Assembly (NCBI GenBank): GCA_031273385.1 | Contig: JAISRY010000096.1 | Location: forward strand, 1 to 15,620 | Direction of reading: 5' to 3' | Source of the DNA: Tannerellaceae bacterium | GTDB lineage: Bacteria > Bacteroidota > Bacteroidia > Bacteroidales > Tannerellaceae | Length of the DNA stretch: 15,620 nt | Shown here: in pieces, positions 1 through 6,911 of the stretch | How the letters are laid out: the number at the start of each line of letters is the position of its first letter | How positions within the stretch are numbered: position 1 is the first letter of the stretch | Position numbers and translations under genes: made by a program | The notes under the pieces: generated by a model | Seen by the model: only the letters and a program-made list of their open reading frames with translations | What the model was told of the DNA's origin: nothing | Database searches by the model: none

Positions 1-1200
1 ACGACCACACCGGCTCCATCGGGTAACAAGCTGATAGGTGCAAAAAATACACCGGTGACGATCAAACTGAAAATGAATAAGACTGCTACCGCTACGGCGA
101 CCTTCTATGTCACCGCCGGACGGCTCAAGAAACAGATCACACTGATACCAAGACTGAATCAGTTGAAATATGTGAGCACAACAAGTCTGACTATTCCTCA
201 AGGGGGAGGCAATCCGGTGACTGACTTGACCATGAAATTTACTGGGGAGTATGCCGGTTCGTTTAATGTCAATGCCTATGTCGGTGCAACGCCCGTTGGC
301 ACGTACAGCGATTCCAATAAAGATACGCATCCCGTGAGAGTCGACCCGAATGAGACATGGTCGGCAAGAACGGTTAAATTTACCTATTCCGGTGTCAATC
401 TACCCGAACAGGCTATTCCCGATACGAGAAGCCAATCCGGATATAACATAACAGGGACTGGAATTAATAATACTAGTATTCCCTGGAATGGCCACAATTA
501 CAGCATCACCATAACCGGTGATTATCCGACTGGAGTGCTCATCTACGCTGTTAAAAAGGGAACAAATACTCTTGTGTCGAATGAAGTTGGCGCAATTCCT
601 ACTACTGTCCTTGCCATTGAGCCAAATCTTGATAATGCGACAAGAGCTCTTGAAATAAGAGCTAAACACACTGATATGCTCACTCCCGGCTACTTAAAAC
701 TGAAAGAGACCAATCTGACACAAAACCATCGACCGATAACATTCACATACAATAGTGCTACCTATGCTGTGGTGGAAATGTACAATCAAAGCAGCCAGAA
801 TATTCTTGCTACAAATCGTGTGCCGACGTTTACTTTGAGCAGCTACGTTCCCGAAGGTTATACGCTTGTGACTGAAAACTCTACTATACGGAGTGCATTG
901 ATAACGTTTGTGACGACTAATAACGGGTACGCATTAAATAACAACACGCAATCTGTTAAAACGGTAAACTATACAGTGTTTGGAATATTATTTGTGGATA
1001 ATAACACAGCTATTTCAACAACCCCTAAATCAAGTGGCGCAAGAGAAATTGAGACGAATAGCGGGATACATTTTGGAAATGACGGAAACTTTTCTCAATT
1101 CTGGTCAGACGGAGGCAATACCGGTATGTGGCTCATAAACGGTGCCAGTACAAATTATACACATATAAAATTCTATATCGTAGTAAGAAAGAATTCGTAG
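1..1200 (+). CDS. C-terminal part of a large Asn/Thr-rich probable surface protein (5' truncated)
   Basis: The reading frame is open from base 1, so the gene starts outside the window and about 400 C-terminal residues are visible. GTG at 55 and ATG at 73 are internal codons, not convincing starts. The sequence is rich in Asn, Thr, Ser, Gly and Tyr, with alternating beta-strand-like segments, few Cys and no membrane helix. This composition resembles Bacteroidetes exported adhesin or fimbrillin-type proteins. I recognise no specific family motif, so that is inference from composition. The protein ends with a short basic tail (VVRKNS) and has no visible type IX sorting domain. The gene is AT-richer than the rest of the window: bases 901-960 are about 35% GC, against about 67% for 4501-4560. 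This could reflect horizontal acquisition or the relaxed composition of a surface protein. The following gene is over 200 bp away, so they are probably separate transcription units. Confidence 0.6.
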   Translation, partial: TTTPAPSGNKLIGAKNTPVTIKLKMNKTATATATFYVTAGRLKKQITLIPRLNQLKYVSTTSLTIPQGGGNPVTDLTMKFTGEYAGSFNVNAYVGATPVGTYSDSNKDTHPVRVDPNETWSARTVKFTYSGVNLPEQAIPDTRSQSGYNITGTGINNTSIPWNGHNYSITITGDYPTGVLIYAVKKGTNTLVSNEVGAIPTTVLAIEPNLDNATRALEIRAKHTDMLTPGYLKLKETNLTQNHRPITFTYNSATYAVVEMYNQSSQNILATNRVPTFTLSSYVPEGYTLVTENSTIRSALITFVTTNNGYALNNNTQSVKTVNYTVFGILFVDNNTAISTTPKSSGAREIETNSGIHFGNDGNFSQFWSDGGNTGMWLINGASTNYTHIKFYIVVRKNS

Positions 1201-1268
1201 TAATAAAGAGGAGGAAAAAGACATTTTCATTTGCAATTTAGTAATAATACAGAAAAAAACTTGGAGAG

Positions 1269-1318
1269 CCAACCGATACAGGAATGAGGAAAGGAAGCGT
1301 TTTTCGATCGTTGGTTTT
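1269..1318 (+). terminator. Weak hairpin followed by TTTT, possible terminator
   Basis: CCAACCGAT (1269-1277) can pair with ATCGTTGG (1307-1314) through one bulged C. TTTT follows at 1315-1318. The loop is long (about 29 nt), so this is only a weak candidate terminator for the gene ending at 1200. Confidence 0.25.
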
Positions 1319-1331
1319 AGACTGGAACACT

Positions 1332-1354
1332 CCTGCCGGCGCATGGCCGGCAGG
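1332..1354. terminator. Perfect 9-bp GC-rich hairpin in the intergenic gap
   Basis: CCTGCCGGC (1332-1340) and GCCGGCAGG (1346-1354) form a perfect 9-bp stem with a 5-nt GCATG loop. It lies 132 nt after the surface-protein stop and 72 nt before the next start. No T-tract follows on either strand, so it is not a textbook intrinsic terminator. It may cap the 3' end of the upstream transcript. The remainder of 1201-1425 shows no gene and no convincing TAnnTTTG promoter. Confidence 0.4.
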
Positions 1355-1425
1355 AAGCTCCGGTCAAAAAATAGACAGACAGTAAAACAGCATACCCTAT
1401 AAACTGATATAAACTTTTTCTGACA

Positions 1426-2019
1426 ATGAAAGAACTGAAATTATTGGCTTTTGTCTCCATCGACGGCTACTCATCGCGCTTGAACGGCGATATGGACTGG
1501 GTCTATCGCGGAGATAGAAGCCCATTGGAAATGTACGACTTCACCTCGTTTTTTAACAGCATCGACCGCGTGGTGATGAACCGTATGCAGTACTTAGCAT
1601 TACATTTCCATGACTACACCTGGCCTATCCACGATAAACAATGCTTCGTGCTAACGGGTAAAGGTTCGCCCGTCCCGTTGTATAACCACGGCCTGCTGCG
1701 TTTTGAGTTGCTGACCTCCGACGACGATCACGGCAAGAACGCCCTGCACTACATCCGCGAGTTACAGTCCCAACCCGGCGAAGGGGATATCTGGGTGATG
1801 GGCGACTACCGCCTGACGGCCGCATTATTGCAGCACGACCTGATCGATGAAATCAACATCCTGCGCCTGCCGATCACGTTGGGCAGTGGGATCAGCTTCC
1901 TCACCGGCTTCGGCACGGAGAGGGCGTGGGAGCTTTGCCAGGTCGCAGAATGCGCCGGCGGCGCCGTCCTGACCCGCTATCACCGCCTCGCCGCTGCCGC
2001 CGCCCAGAAAGCAGGATAG
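1426..2019 (+). CDS. Dihydrofolate reductase family protein (RibD C-terminal-like fold)
   Basis: The 197-residue protein begins with KELKLLAFVSIDGY, the first beta strand and SxDGY/F motif typical of stand-alone DHFR/RibD-C family proteins, followed by NGDMDW. The second half has DIWVMGDYRLTAALLQHDLIDEINI and then LPITLGSG, matching the family's cofactor-binding Gly-rich strand, the LIDE helix end and the P-x-x-LG-x-G motif. These proteins are presumed NAD(P)H-dependent reductases of pteridine- or flavin-like substrates; the substrate here is unknown. In the usual V-x-GG motif the second Gly is Asp (MGD), which may alter cofactor binding. The C-terminus is an Ala-rich tail. It starts with ATG without a recognisable ribosome binding site and stands alone between two gaps, so context gives no functional clue. 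It is not the true folate-pathway folA type. Confidence 0.8.
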   Translation: MKELKLLAFVSIDGYSSRLNGDMDWVYRGDRSPLEMYDFTSFFNSIDRVVMNRMQYLALHFHDYTWPIHDKQCFVLTGKGSPVPLYNHGLLRFELLTSDDDHGKNALHYIRELQSQPGEGDIWVMGDYRLTAALLQHDLIDEINILRLPITLGSGISFLTGFGTERAWELCQVAECAGGAVLTRYHRLAAAAAQKAG

Positions 2020-2131
2020 TAACGAAACACGTTCTGCCTTCCTGCACGCGAACTGCTGAAAGGAGGTACCTTAATCCTCAAAATGAGGCCAAAACCAAAT
2101 CGGGAATGGGGCATAGATTAAAAAAAAGAAG

Positions 2132-2139
2132 TATCTTTG
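2132..2139 (+). promoter_or_regulatory. Bacteroides-type -7 promoter element
   Basis: TATCTTTG fits the Bacteroides -7 consensus TAnnTTTG. It lies 67 bp before the DUF4254 start codon. A good TTTG box about 20 bp upstream is not evident. It would drive the five-gene LPS operon from a start near 2145, leaving a leader of about 60 nt. Confidence 0.5.
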
Positions 2140-2168
2140 TGCTATTCATTTATTTAAAAAATAAAACT

Positions 2169-2198
2169 ATGGTAATAGAAAGAATCGTTACCGAATAA
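2169..2198 (+). CDS. Possible 9-codon leader ORF (MVIERIVTE)
   Basis: ATG at 2169 opens a 9-codon frame ending in TAA at 2196-2198. It lies between the putative promoter at 2132 and the DUF4254 start at 2206. A second tiny frame, ATG TTA TGA at 2201-2209, overlaps the ATGATG start itself. Together they could make translation of the first operon gene depend on reinitiation. There is no run of a single amino-acid codon, so classical attenuation is not indicated. It may be fortuitous. Confidence 0.2.
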   Translation: MVIERIVTE

Positions 2199-2205
2199 AC
2201 ATGTT

Positions 2206-2814
2206 ATGATGAGTTTCAGCGAATTAAGCTATTCCATATTTGAGAGGGCGACGAATGATTATCATGTGGCCGACCATGTGGACACGCCTATATGCAATCC
2301 ATACGAAATAAAGAGTATAGAGTATTACCTGTACCTCAAAAACTGGATCGACGCCGTGCAGTGGCATCTGGAAGATATCATCCGCAACCCCGCTATCGAC
2401 CCGGTGGAAGCCCTGGCCTTGAAACGCCGTATCGACGCTTCCAATCAGGATAGAACCGACCTGGTTGAATTGATAGACAGCTATTTCTTAGAAAAATACC
2501 GCGACGTGCCGGTGCGGGCGGATGCGACGATCAATACCGAAAGCCCGGCATGGGCGGTAGACCGACTGTCGATCCTCGTCCTAAAAATCTTCCACATGCA
2601 GCGGGAAGCCACCCGTCCGGATGCCGGTACCGCCCATACGACGGAGGCGGGGAAGAAACTGGCCGTTTTGTCCGAGCAGAAAAAGGATCTTTCGACGGCT
2701 TTGGATCAATTGCTTAAAGATATTCAAGAAGGGAAGAAATACATGAAAGTCTACAAACAGATGAAAATGTATAACGACCCGTCGCTCAACCCCATACTCT
2801 ACGGTAGGAAGTAA
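2206..2814 (+). CDS. DUF4254 domain-containing protein
   Basis: A 202-residue, mostly helical, charged protein with no signal peptide or membrane segment, so presumably cytoplasmic. Features such as the N-terminal IFERATNDYHVAD, the central HLEDIIRNP and DASNQDRTDLVELID, and the C-terminal KKYMKVYKQMKMYNDPSLNPILY match my recollection of the Bacteroidetes DUF4254 family. That family is typically found beside family 9 glycosyltransferases in LPS loci. No biochemical function is known to me. Two adjacent ATG codons (2206 and 2209) are possible starts. Its TAA stop shares one base with the ATG of the next gene (TAATG), indicating translational coupling. A role in core-oligosaccharide assembly is inferred only from this linkage. 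Confidence 0.8.
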   Translation: MMSFSELSYSIFERATNDYHVADHVDTPICNPYEIKSIEYYLYLKNWIDAVQWHLEDIIRNPAIDPVEALALKRRIDASNQDRTDLVELIDSYFLEKYRDVPVRADATINTESPAWAVDRLSILVLKIFHMQREATRPDAGTAHTTEAGKKLAVLSEQKKDLSTALDQLLKDIQEGKKYMKVYKQMKMYNDPSLNPILYGRK

Positions 2815-3845
2815 TGGCTCAGGTACTGATCATACGGCTTTCGGCGATCGGCGATGTGGCCATGACCATCCCGGTTATCTATTCTGCGGCGAAAGCCCGT
2901 CCGCAGGATTCGTTTACCGTACTGACACAGGCATTCCTTATTCCTGTTTTTATGAACCGCCCGCCGAACGTCGATATGTTGGGGATCAACACGTTGGGGG
3001 CAGAGAAAAGCCTCAGGGGCTTGCTCCGTTTCAGCCGGGCGCTGGTCAAATACGATTACGATATTGTTCTGGATTTACACGACGTGTTGCGTACCCGGAT
3101 CCTGCGCACTCTTTTCCGCCTGCGGGGAAAGCGCGTCTACGTCATAGATAAAGCCCGGAAAGAACGCGCCCGCCTGACAGCCCGTAAGAACAAACTGCTC
3201 ACCCCCCTGCGCCTGATGACAGACCGTTATGCCGATGTATACCGCGCTGCCGGGCTGCATTTTGACGGCTCTTTCCGCTCCCTTTTTGAAGACCGTCCGC
3301 CTGCCCTGCAGGTGATGGAATCCGTCACCGGGAAGAAGAGGGGGAAATGGATAGGGATCGCCCCTTTTGCGAAGCATCGCGGCAAAATCTTCCCCACAGG
3401 GAAAATGGAAGAGGTGATCGCCGCCCTGTCGGAAAAGGAGGAGGCGACGCTTTTCCTCTTTGGGGGCCGGGGGGAAGAAGAGGCGGCCATGGCACAATGG
3501 GAGGCGAAATACCAGAGAGTCAGGTGCGTCACGGGGCGTTACTCTTTGGATAACGAACTGGCGTTGATCAGTTCGCTGGATTTGTTGGTCAGTATGGATT
3601 CGGCAAATATGCACTTTGCCTCGTTGGTGGGGACGAGGGTTGTCTCTATCTGGGGGGCGACGCATCCCTATTCCGGCTTCTACGGCTACGGGCAACGGCC
3701 GGAAGATGCGATACAGGTGGAGCTACCTTGCCGCCCTTGCTCCATCTACGGGAACACGCCCTGTTACAGGGGCGACTGGGCATGTATGGCACAGCTCACG
3801 CCCGGCATGGTACTGGCTAAAATTGAAGAGGCGTTGGGAATATGA
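2814..3845 (+). CDS. Glycosyltransferase family 9 (heptosyltransferase-like)
   Basis: The 343-residue protein opens with VLIIRLSAIGDVAMTIPV, the GT9 N-terminal strand and R-x-S-x-x-GD loop around Asp14. The C-terminal GT-B domain has the signature D262-S-x-x-x-H267-x-A269 followed by GTRVVSIWGATHP, where GT9 enzymes bind the nucleotide-sugar donor. These enzymes add heptose or related sugars to the LPS inner core at the cytoplasmic face of the inner membrane. The donor is not determined from sequence. A four-cysteine cluster (Cys306, 309, 317, 324) near the C-terminus could bind metal or form disulfides; I recall similar clusters in Bacteroidetes GT9 proteins. It overlaps the upstream gene by one base and the downstream gene by four (ATGA), so it sits inside a tightly coupled operon. 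Length is normal for the family. Confidence 0.9.
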   Translation: MAQVLIIRLSAIGDVAMTIPVIYSAAKARPQDSFTVLTQAFLIPVFMNRPPNVDMLGINTLGAEKSLRGLLRFSRALVKYDYDIVLDLHDVLRTRILRTLFRLRGKRVYVIDKARKERARLTARKNKLLTPLRLMTDRYADVYRAAGLHFDGSFRSLFEDRPPALQVMESVTGKKRGKWIGIAPFAKHRGKIFPTGKMEEVIAALSEKEEATLFLFGGRGEEEAAMAQWEAKYQRVRCVTGRYSLDNELALISSLDLLVSMDSANMHFASLVGTRVVSIWGATHPYSGFYGYGQRPEDAIQVELPCRPCSIYGNTPCYRGDWACMAQLTPGMVLAKIEEALGI

Positions 3846-4780
3846 AGACCGTTCTGCATCCTGCCTACCGCCGGTTTGCCGGCTTTATCGAACAGCTCCC
3901 CGCCCTGTTCGGCACACAGGGCGAGACGCTCTATGAGGGGCGCAATACCTTAAAGGCCTACCGCCTGCCCGACGATACGCCCGTCGTCGTCAAACGATTC
4001 AGAATCCCCCTGTTGATCAACCGGATCAGGTACGCCCTTTTGGGAGAGACAAAAGCCTCCCGTTCCTATCACAACGCATTGGGAATTCTTGAAAAAGGGA
4101 TCTCGACACCCGCGCCTGTGGCCTATATCGAAGAGAAACGATATGGGTTGCCGGCCTATTGCTATTACCTCTCCCTCTACGAAAGGGAGACGGAGACCGT
4201 CCGCTCCTATATGGGCGGGCAGGCCGCGGGGAACGAGCGGATACTGACGGCATTTGCCCGCTTCACCGCCGCGATGCACGAAGCGGGCATCGTCCATCGT
4301 GACTATTCTCCCGGGAATATCCTGCGGCGGACGGACGCCGGAGCGGGCGACGCCTTTACCCTGGTCGATATCAACCGCCTGAGATTTTCTACCCTGACCG
4401 AAGAGGGGGCGTACCGCAACCTGCAAAGGCTCTGCCTCTCGAAAGAGGCCAGCACATGGATCGCCAGGGAGTATGCGCGGGAAAGGGGATTCGACGAAGC
4501 CCGTGCAGTGGCGGCGGTCAACCGCTACAGCGACCGCTTCTTTGCCCGGAAAGCGCTCTCCTTTGCCCGGAAAGATATACGGAAACAGCGCCGCCACGCT
4601 CTCCCCCACTACCTCCGCCTACTCCTTTTCTCCGCCCTCCGTTTCCTGCGGACGGCGGCAGGGACGAAGCCTCGGGGGTATCTCTACGACAGGGAGAAAG
4701 CGTTGTACCTTACCTATATTGAGCGGTGCGACATACGCAAGGTATGGCAGCCCGATTATATGGGAGAGAAAGAAACTTAG
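3842..4780 (+). CDS. Lipopolysaccharide kinase, Kdo/WaaP (InaA-like) family
   Basis: A 312-residue protein-kinase-like fold. VVVKRF supplies the ATP-anchoring lysine (Lys51). The catalytic loop is H152-R-D154-YSPG-N159, and VDIN (Asp176) occupies the metal-binding DFG position. All expected catalytic residues are present, so the enzyme is probably active. The family phosphorylates Kdo or core heptose on LPS. Bacteroidales LPS is known to carry phosphorylated Kdo, so Kdo phosphorylation is the best inference here, but heptose cannot be excluded. There is no signal peptide; the basic C-terminal half (about 230-270) could associate with the membrane. The ATG overlaps the upstream stop by four bases. 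The next gene follows after 23 bp. This third position in a glycosyltransferase operon supports a core-assembly role. Confidence 0.85.
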   Translation: MKTVLHPAYRRFAGFIEQLPALFGTQGETLYEGRNTLKAYRLPDDTPVVVKRFRIPLLINRIRYALLGETKASRSYHNALGILEKGISTPAPVAYIEEKRYGLPAYCYYLSLYERETETVRSYMGGQAAGNERILTAFARFTAAMHEAGIVHRDYSPGNILRRTDAGAGDAFTLVDINRLRFSTLTEEGAYRNLQRLCLSKEASTWIAREYARERGFDEARAVAAVNRYSDRFFARKALSFARKDIRKQRRHALPHYLRLLLFSALRFLRTAAGTKPRGYLYDREKALYLTYIERCDIRKVWQPDYMGEKET

Positions 4781-4803
4781 GTAAATAAAGAAACGCATAC
4801 GGA

Positions 4804-5937
4804 ATGAAAATCGGATTCGACGCAAAAAGGGCTGTTCAGAACAATACCGGCTTAGGGAATTACAGCCGGCATATTATCGAAATCGTATCGGGCTTTTATC
4901 CCGGCAATGACTATGTTCTTTTTGCACCTGAAAAGAGGAAAAACAGCCGGTTAAAGACGATTCTGGAAAGGCGGAATGTGACATTTGTCTTTCCCTCCGG
5001 ACTGCTGGGGAAGTGCGCTTCCCTGTGGCGCTTTTCCGGTATAAAAAAGGATATAAGGAAAAAGGGAATCGCCGTTTACCACGGGCTTAGCGGCGAACTG
5101 CCTTTTGGGATTGAATATACGGGAACGAAGACGGTCGTCAGCGTTCACGACCTGATCTTCCTGCGCTATCCCGGGTTTTATACCTGGATCGACCGGACGA
5201 TCTACCGGTGGAAGTTCAAACGCGCCTGCCGGATAGCGGATCGTATCATTGCCATTAGCGAATGTACGAAACGCGATATCGTCTCTTTCTTCCACGTACC
5301 GGAAGAGAAGATCAGCGTCGTCTACCAGCCCTGCCATCCCGACTTCAGCCAAAAAGCCTCCGAAGCGAAGAAGAAAGAGATCGGCGAAAAACATACGCTT
5401 CCCCATCGCTTCCTGTTATACGTAGGGAGCATCGAATCGCGCAAGAATCTGTTATTGGCGGTAAAGGCCTTACGGATGATTCCGGAAGAGATTCATTTGG
5501 TGGCCATCGGGAAATCAACGCCTTATCAGCGGGAAGTGGAAGCGTATGCCCGTGCAGCGGGAGTGGAGTCGCGCCTGCATATTAGAAACGGCGTGCCGTT
5601 TGACGACTTGCCGACCGTTTATCAGTTGGCTTCCCTCTTTCTTTATCCCTCCTTTTTTGAGGGGTTCGGTATTCCGGTTATCGAAGCATTGACAAGCGGC
5701 ATACCGGTGATCGCCGCCAAACATTCCTCTTTGGAAGAGGCGGGAGGCCCCGGTTCAATCTATGTCGAACCGGACGATGCACAGGCATTAGCCGGCAGCA
5801 TCATGGAGGTTCTCGGCAACCGGGCATTAGCCGGCGAGATGGTTGAAAAAGGGAAAGAATATGTCGCCCGCTTTTCAGGAAAAAACATAGCCGCCGATAT
5901 GATGGCTATCTATCAATCACTACATAATAAACAGTAA
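4804..5937 (+). CDS. Glycosyltransferase family 4
   Basis: The 377-residue GT-B protein begins MKIGFDAKRAVQNNTGLGNYS, with the Gly-rich acceptor-side loop (TGLGNYSR, 15-22). SVHDLIFLRYP (113-123) closes the N-terminal domain. The C-terminal domain has YVGSIESRKN (206-215) and the GT4 retaining motif E286-GFGIPVI-E294 (EX7E), followed by SGIPVIAA. It likely transfers a sugar from a nucleotide donor to the growing core or O-chain acceptor in the cytoplasm. The sugar is not predictable. There is no signal peptide or membrane helix. It is 23 bp after the kinase gene and 5 bp before the GT2 gene, so it is cotranscribed. Confidence 0.9.
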   Translation: MKIGFDAKRAVQNNTGLGNYSRHIIEIVSGFYPGNDYVLFAPEKRKNSRLKTILERRNVTFVFPSGLLGKCASLWRFSGIKKDIRKKGIAVYHGLSGELPFGIEYTGTKTVVSVHDLIFLRYPGFYTWIDRTIYRWKFKRACRIADRIIAISECTKRDIVSFFHVPEEKISVVYQPCHPDFSQKASEAKKKEIGEKHTLPHRFLLYVGSIESRKNLLLAVKALRMIPEEIHLVAIGKSTPYQREVEAYARAAGVESRLHIRNGVPFDDLPTVYQLASLFLYPSFFEGFGIPVIEALTSGIPVIAAKHSSLEEAGGPGSIYVEPDDAQALAGSIMEVLGNRALAGEMVEKGKEYVARFSGKNIAADMMAIYQSLHNKQ

Positions 5938-5942
5938 ACGCT

Positions 5943-6737
5943 ATGATTAAGACTTCTTTATTGATTTCTACCTACAATTGGAAAGAGGCTTTGCACCTTT
6001 CCCTTTCAAGCGCATTCAAACAGGCCGTATTACCTTGTGAGATCCTTGTCGCAGACGACGGGTCGCGCGACGATACTCGCCGGCTTATCGACGGAATGAG
6101 GGAAATCTCCCCCGTCCCCATCGTCCATGTATGGCACGAAGACACCGGATTCAGGCTGGCCGGCATACGGAACAAAGCCATTGCGCAAGCATCGGGGGAT
6201 TATATCATCCAGATCGACGGCGATATTGTCATGAAGCGGTATTTCATCTCCGATCACCTGGACTTGGCGGAGAGAGGGTATTTTATCTGCGGCAGCCGGG
6301 TCAGGCTATCTCCCCGGAGCACCCAACGGCTACTGGAAAAGGGCAGTGAGATAGGCCGCTTCCAGGAGTTCAACATCAACAACCTGCGCTCAAAGATCAT
6401 CCGGCATTACCTGGCCGACCGCTACGCCAAAGGAAACATCATGCGCCTCCGCGGGTGTAACATGTCTTTCTGGCGGGAAGACCTGATCGCCATAAACGGC
6501 TACAACGAACAGTTCACCTCCTGGGGACACGAAGACGCCGAACTGGCCTACCGCCTCTTCTTCTCCGGCATACAAAAGCGCTACCTGAAAATGGGCGGCG
6601 TAGCCTACCACCTCGACCACCCCTTCAACTCCAGGGAAAAAGAAAGGGAGCACTTCAGCATCGTCGAACAACTGAAAGAAGCAAAGACCAGCTGGGTAGA
6701 AGACGGGATAGACAAATATCTTCGAGTTGAGAATTGA
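5943..6737 (+). CDS. Glycosyltransferase family 2, with galactosyltransferase-type C-terminal segment
   Basis: A 264-residue GT-A enzyme. TSLLISTYN (4-12), ADDGSRDDT (37-45) and the metal-binding D92-G-D94 are classic GT2 features. RGCNMSFWREDLIAINGYNEQFTSWGHEDAEL (170-201, key residues Gly195, Glu197, Asp198) matches the C-terminal segment shared with galactosyltransferase and chondroitin-polymerase-type enzymes. HLDH at 223-226 is probably a further metal or donor ligand. It likely adds one sugar of the LPS core. No membrane segments are seen, so it is not a polymer-exporting synthase. The last residues and the TGA stop are encoded by the first arm of the inverted-repeat element starting at 6721, so the native C-terminus may have been replaced by repeat-derived sequence (LRVEN). 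It is the last gene of its operon. Confidence 0.9.
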   Translation: MIKTSLLISTYNWKEALHLSLSSAFKQAVLPCEILVADDGSRDDTRRLIDGMREISPVPIVHVWHEDTGFRLAGIRNKAIAQASGDYIIQIDGDIVMKRYFISDHLDLAERGYFICGSRVRLSPRSTQRLLEKGSEIGRFQEFNINNLRSKIIRHYLADRYAKGNIMRLRGCNMSFWREDLIAINGYNEQFTSWGHEDAELAYRLFFSGIQKRYLKMGGVAYHLDHPFNSREKEREHFSIVEQLKEAKTSWVEDGIDKYLRVEN

Positions 6738-6911
6738 GAGTTGAGAGTTGAGAGTTGGGGGAAGCCCTTATCTTCAAAGGCGCTCTTAAGAATCTTAAGA
6801 GGCTTAAGGAGCTTAAGAGGCTTAAGGGCGCCTTTGAAGATCAACTCTCAACTCTCCACTCTCAACTCTCAACTCGAAGATCAACTCTCAACTCTCAATT
6901 CTCAACTCGAA
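6721..6911. repeat. Nested inverted-repeat element between convergent operons
   Basis: The outermost 30 bp (6721-6750) are a perfect inverted copy of 6882-6911. The left arm is a 7-bp-period tandem of GAGTTGA (five units, 6724-6758). The right side has the complement TCAACTC as five units (6841-6875) and, after GAAGA, four more (6881-6908). Inside lies a second perfect 14-bp inverted repeat, ATCTTCAAAGGCGC (6770-6783) against 6828-6841. It encloses five CTTAAG sites at exactly 9-bp spacing (6785-6826). A 40-bp offset duplication is visible on the right (6836 and 6876 both begin GAAGATCAACTCTC). The element can fold on either strand and lies between two converging genes, so a bidirectional terminator role is plausible. 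There are no long T-tracts. The stops of both flanking genes fall within it. Confidence 0.9.
6785..6826. repeat. (CTTAAGNNN)5 tandem repeat, copy 1
   Basis: CTTAAG starts at 6785, 6794, 6803, 6812 and 6821, an exact 9-bp period, with variable trinucleotides AAT, AGG, GAG and AGG between. CTTAAG is itself palindromic. It forms the loop of the inner 14-bp inverted repeat. The preceding CAAAGGCG (6775-6782) and the order of the first units match a second copy at 14694-14749. Confidence 0.85.

Noticed and set aside
400..669. 89-codon - strand frame in the surface-protein gene
   Set aside because: It is antisense to a longer open frame with normal protein-like composition, and has no supporting signals.
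1926..2198. 90-codon frame overlapping the end of the DHFR-family gene
   Set aside because: It overlaps the 3' end of a well-supported gene in another frame and has an Arg/Pro-rich, low-complexity start. Only its last nine codons were considered separately as a leader.
3075..4609. Long open frames on the - strand (3075-3695 and 3950-4609)
   Set aside because: They are antisense to the GT9 and kinase genes, which have clear catalytic motifs, and have no promoter or conserved features.
6721..6911. Insertion sequence or transposon end
   Set aside because: There are inverted repeats but no transposase frame between them, and no target duplication was found around them.
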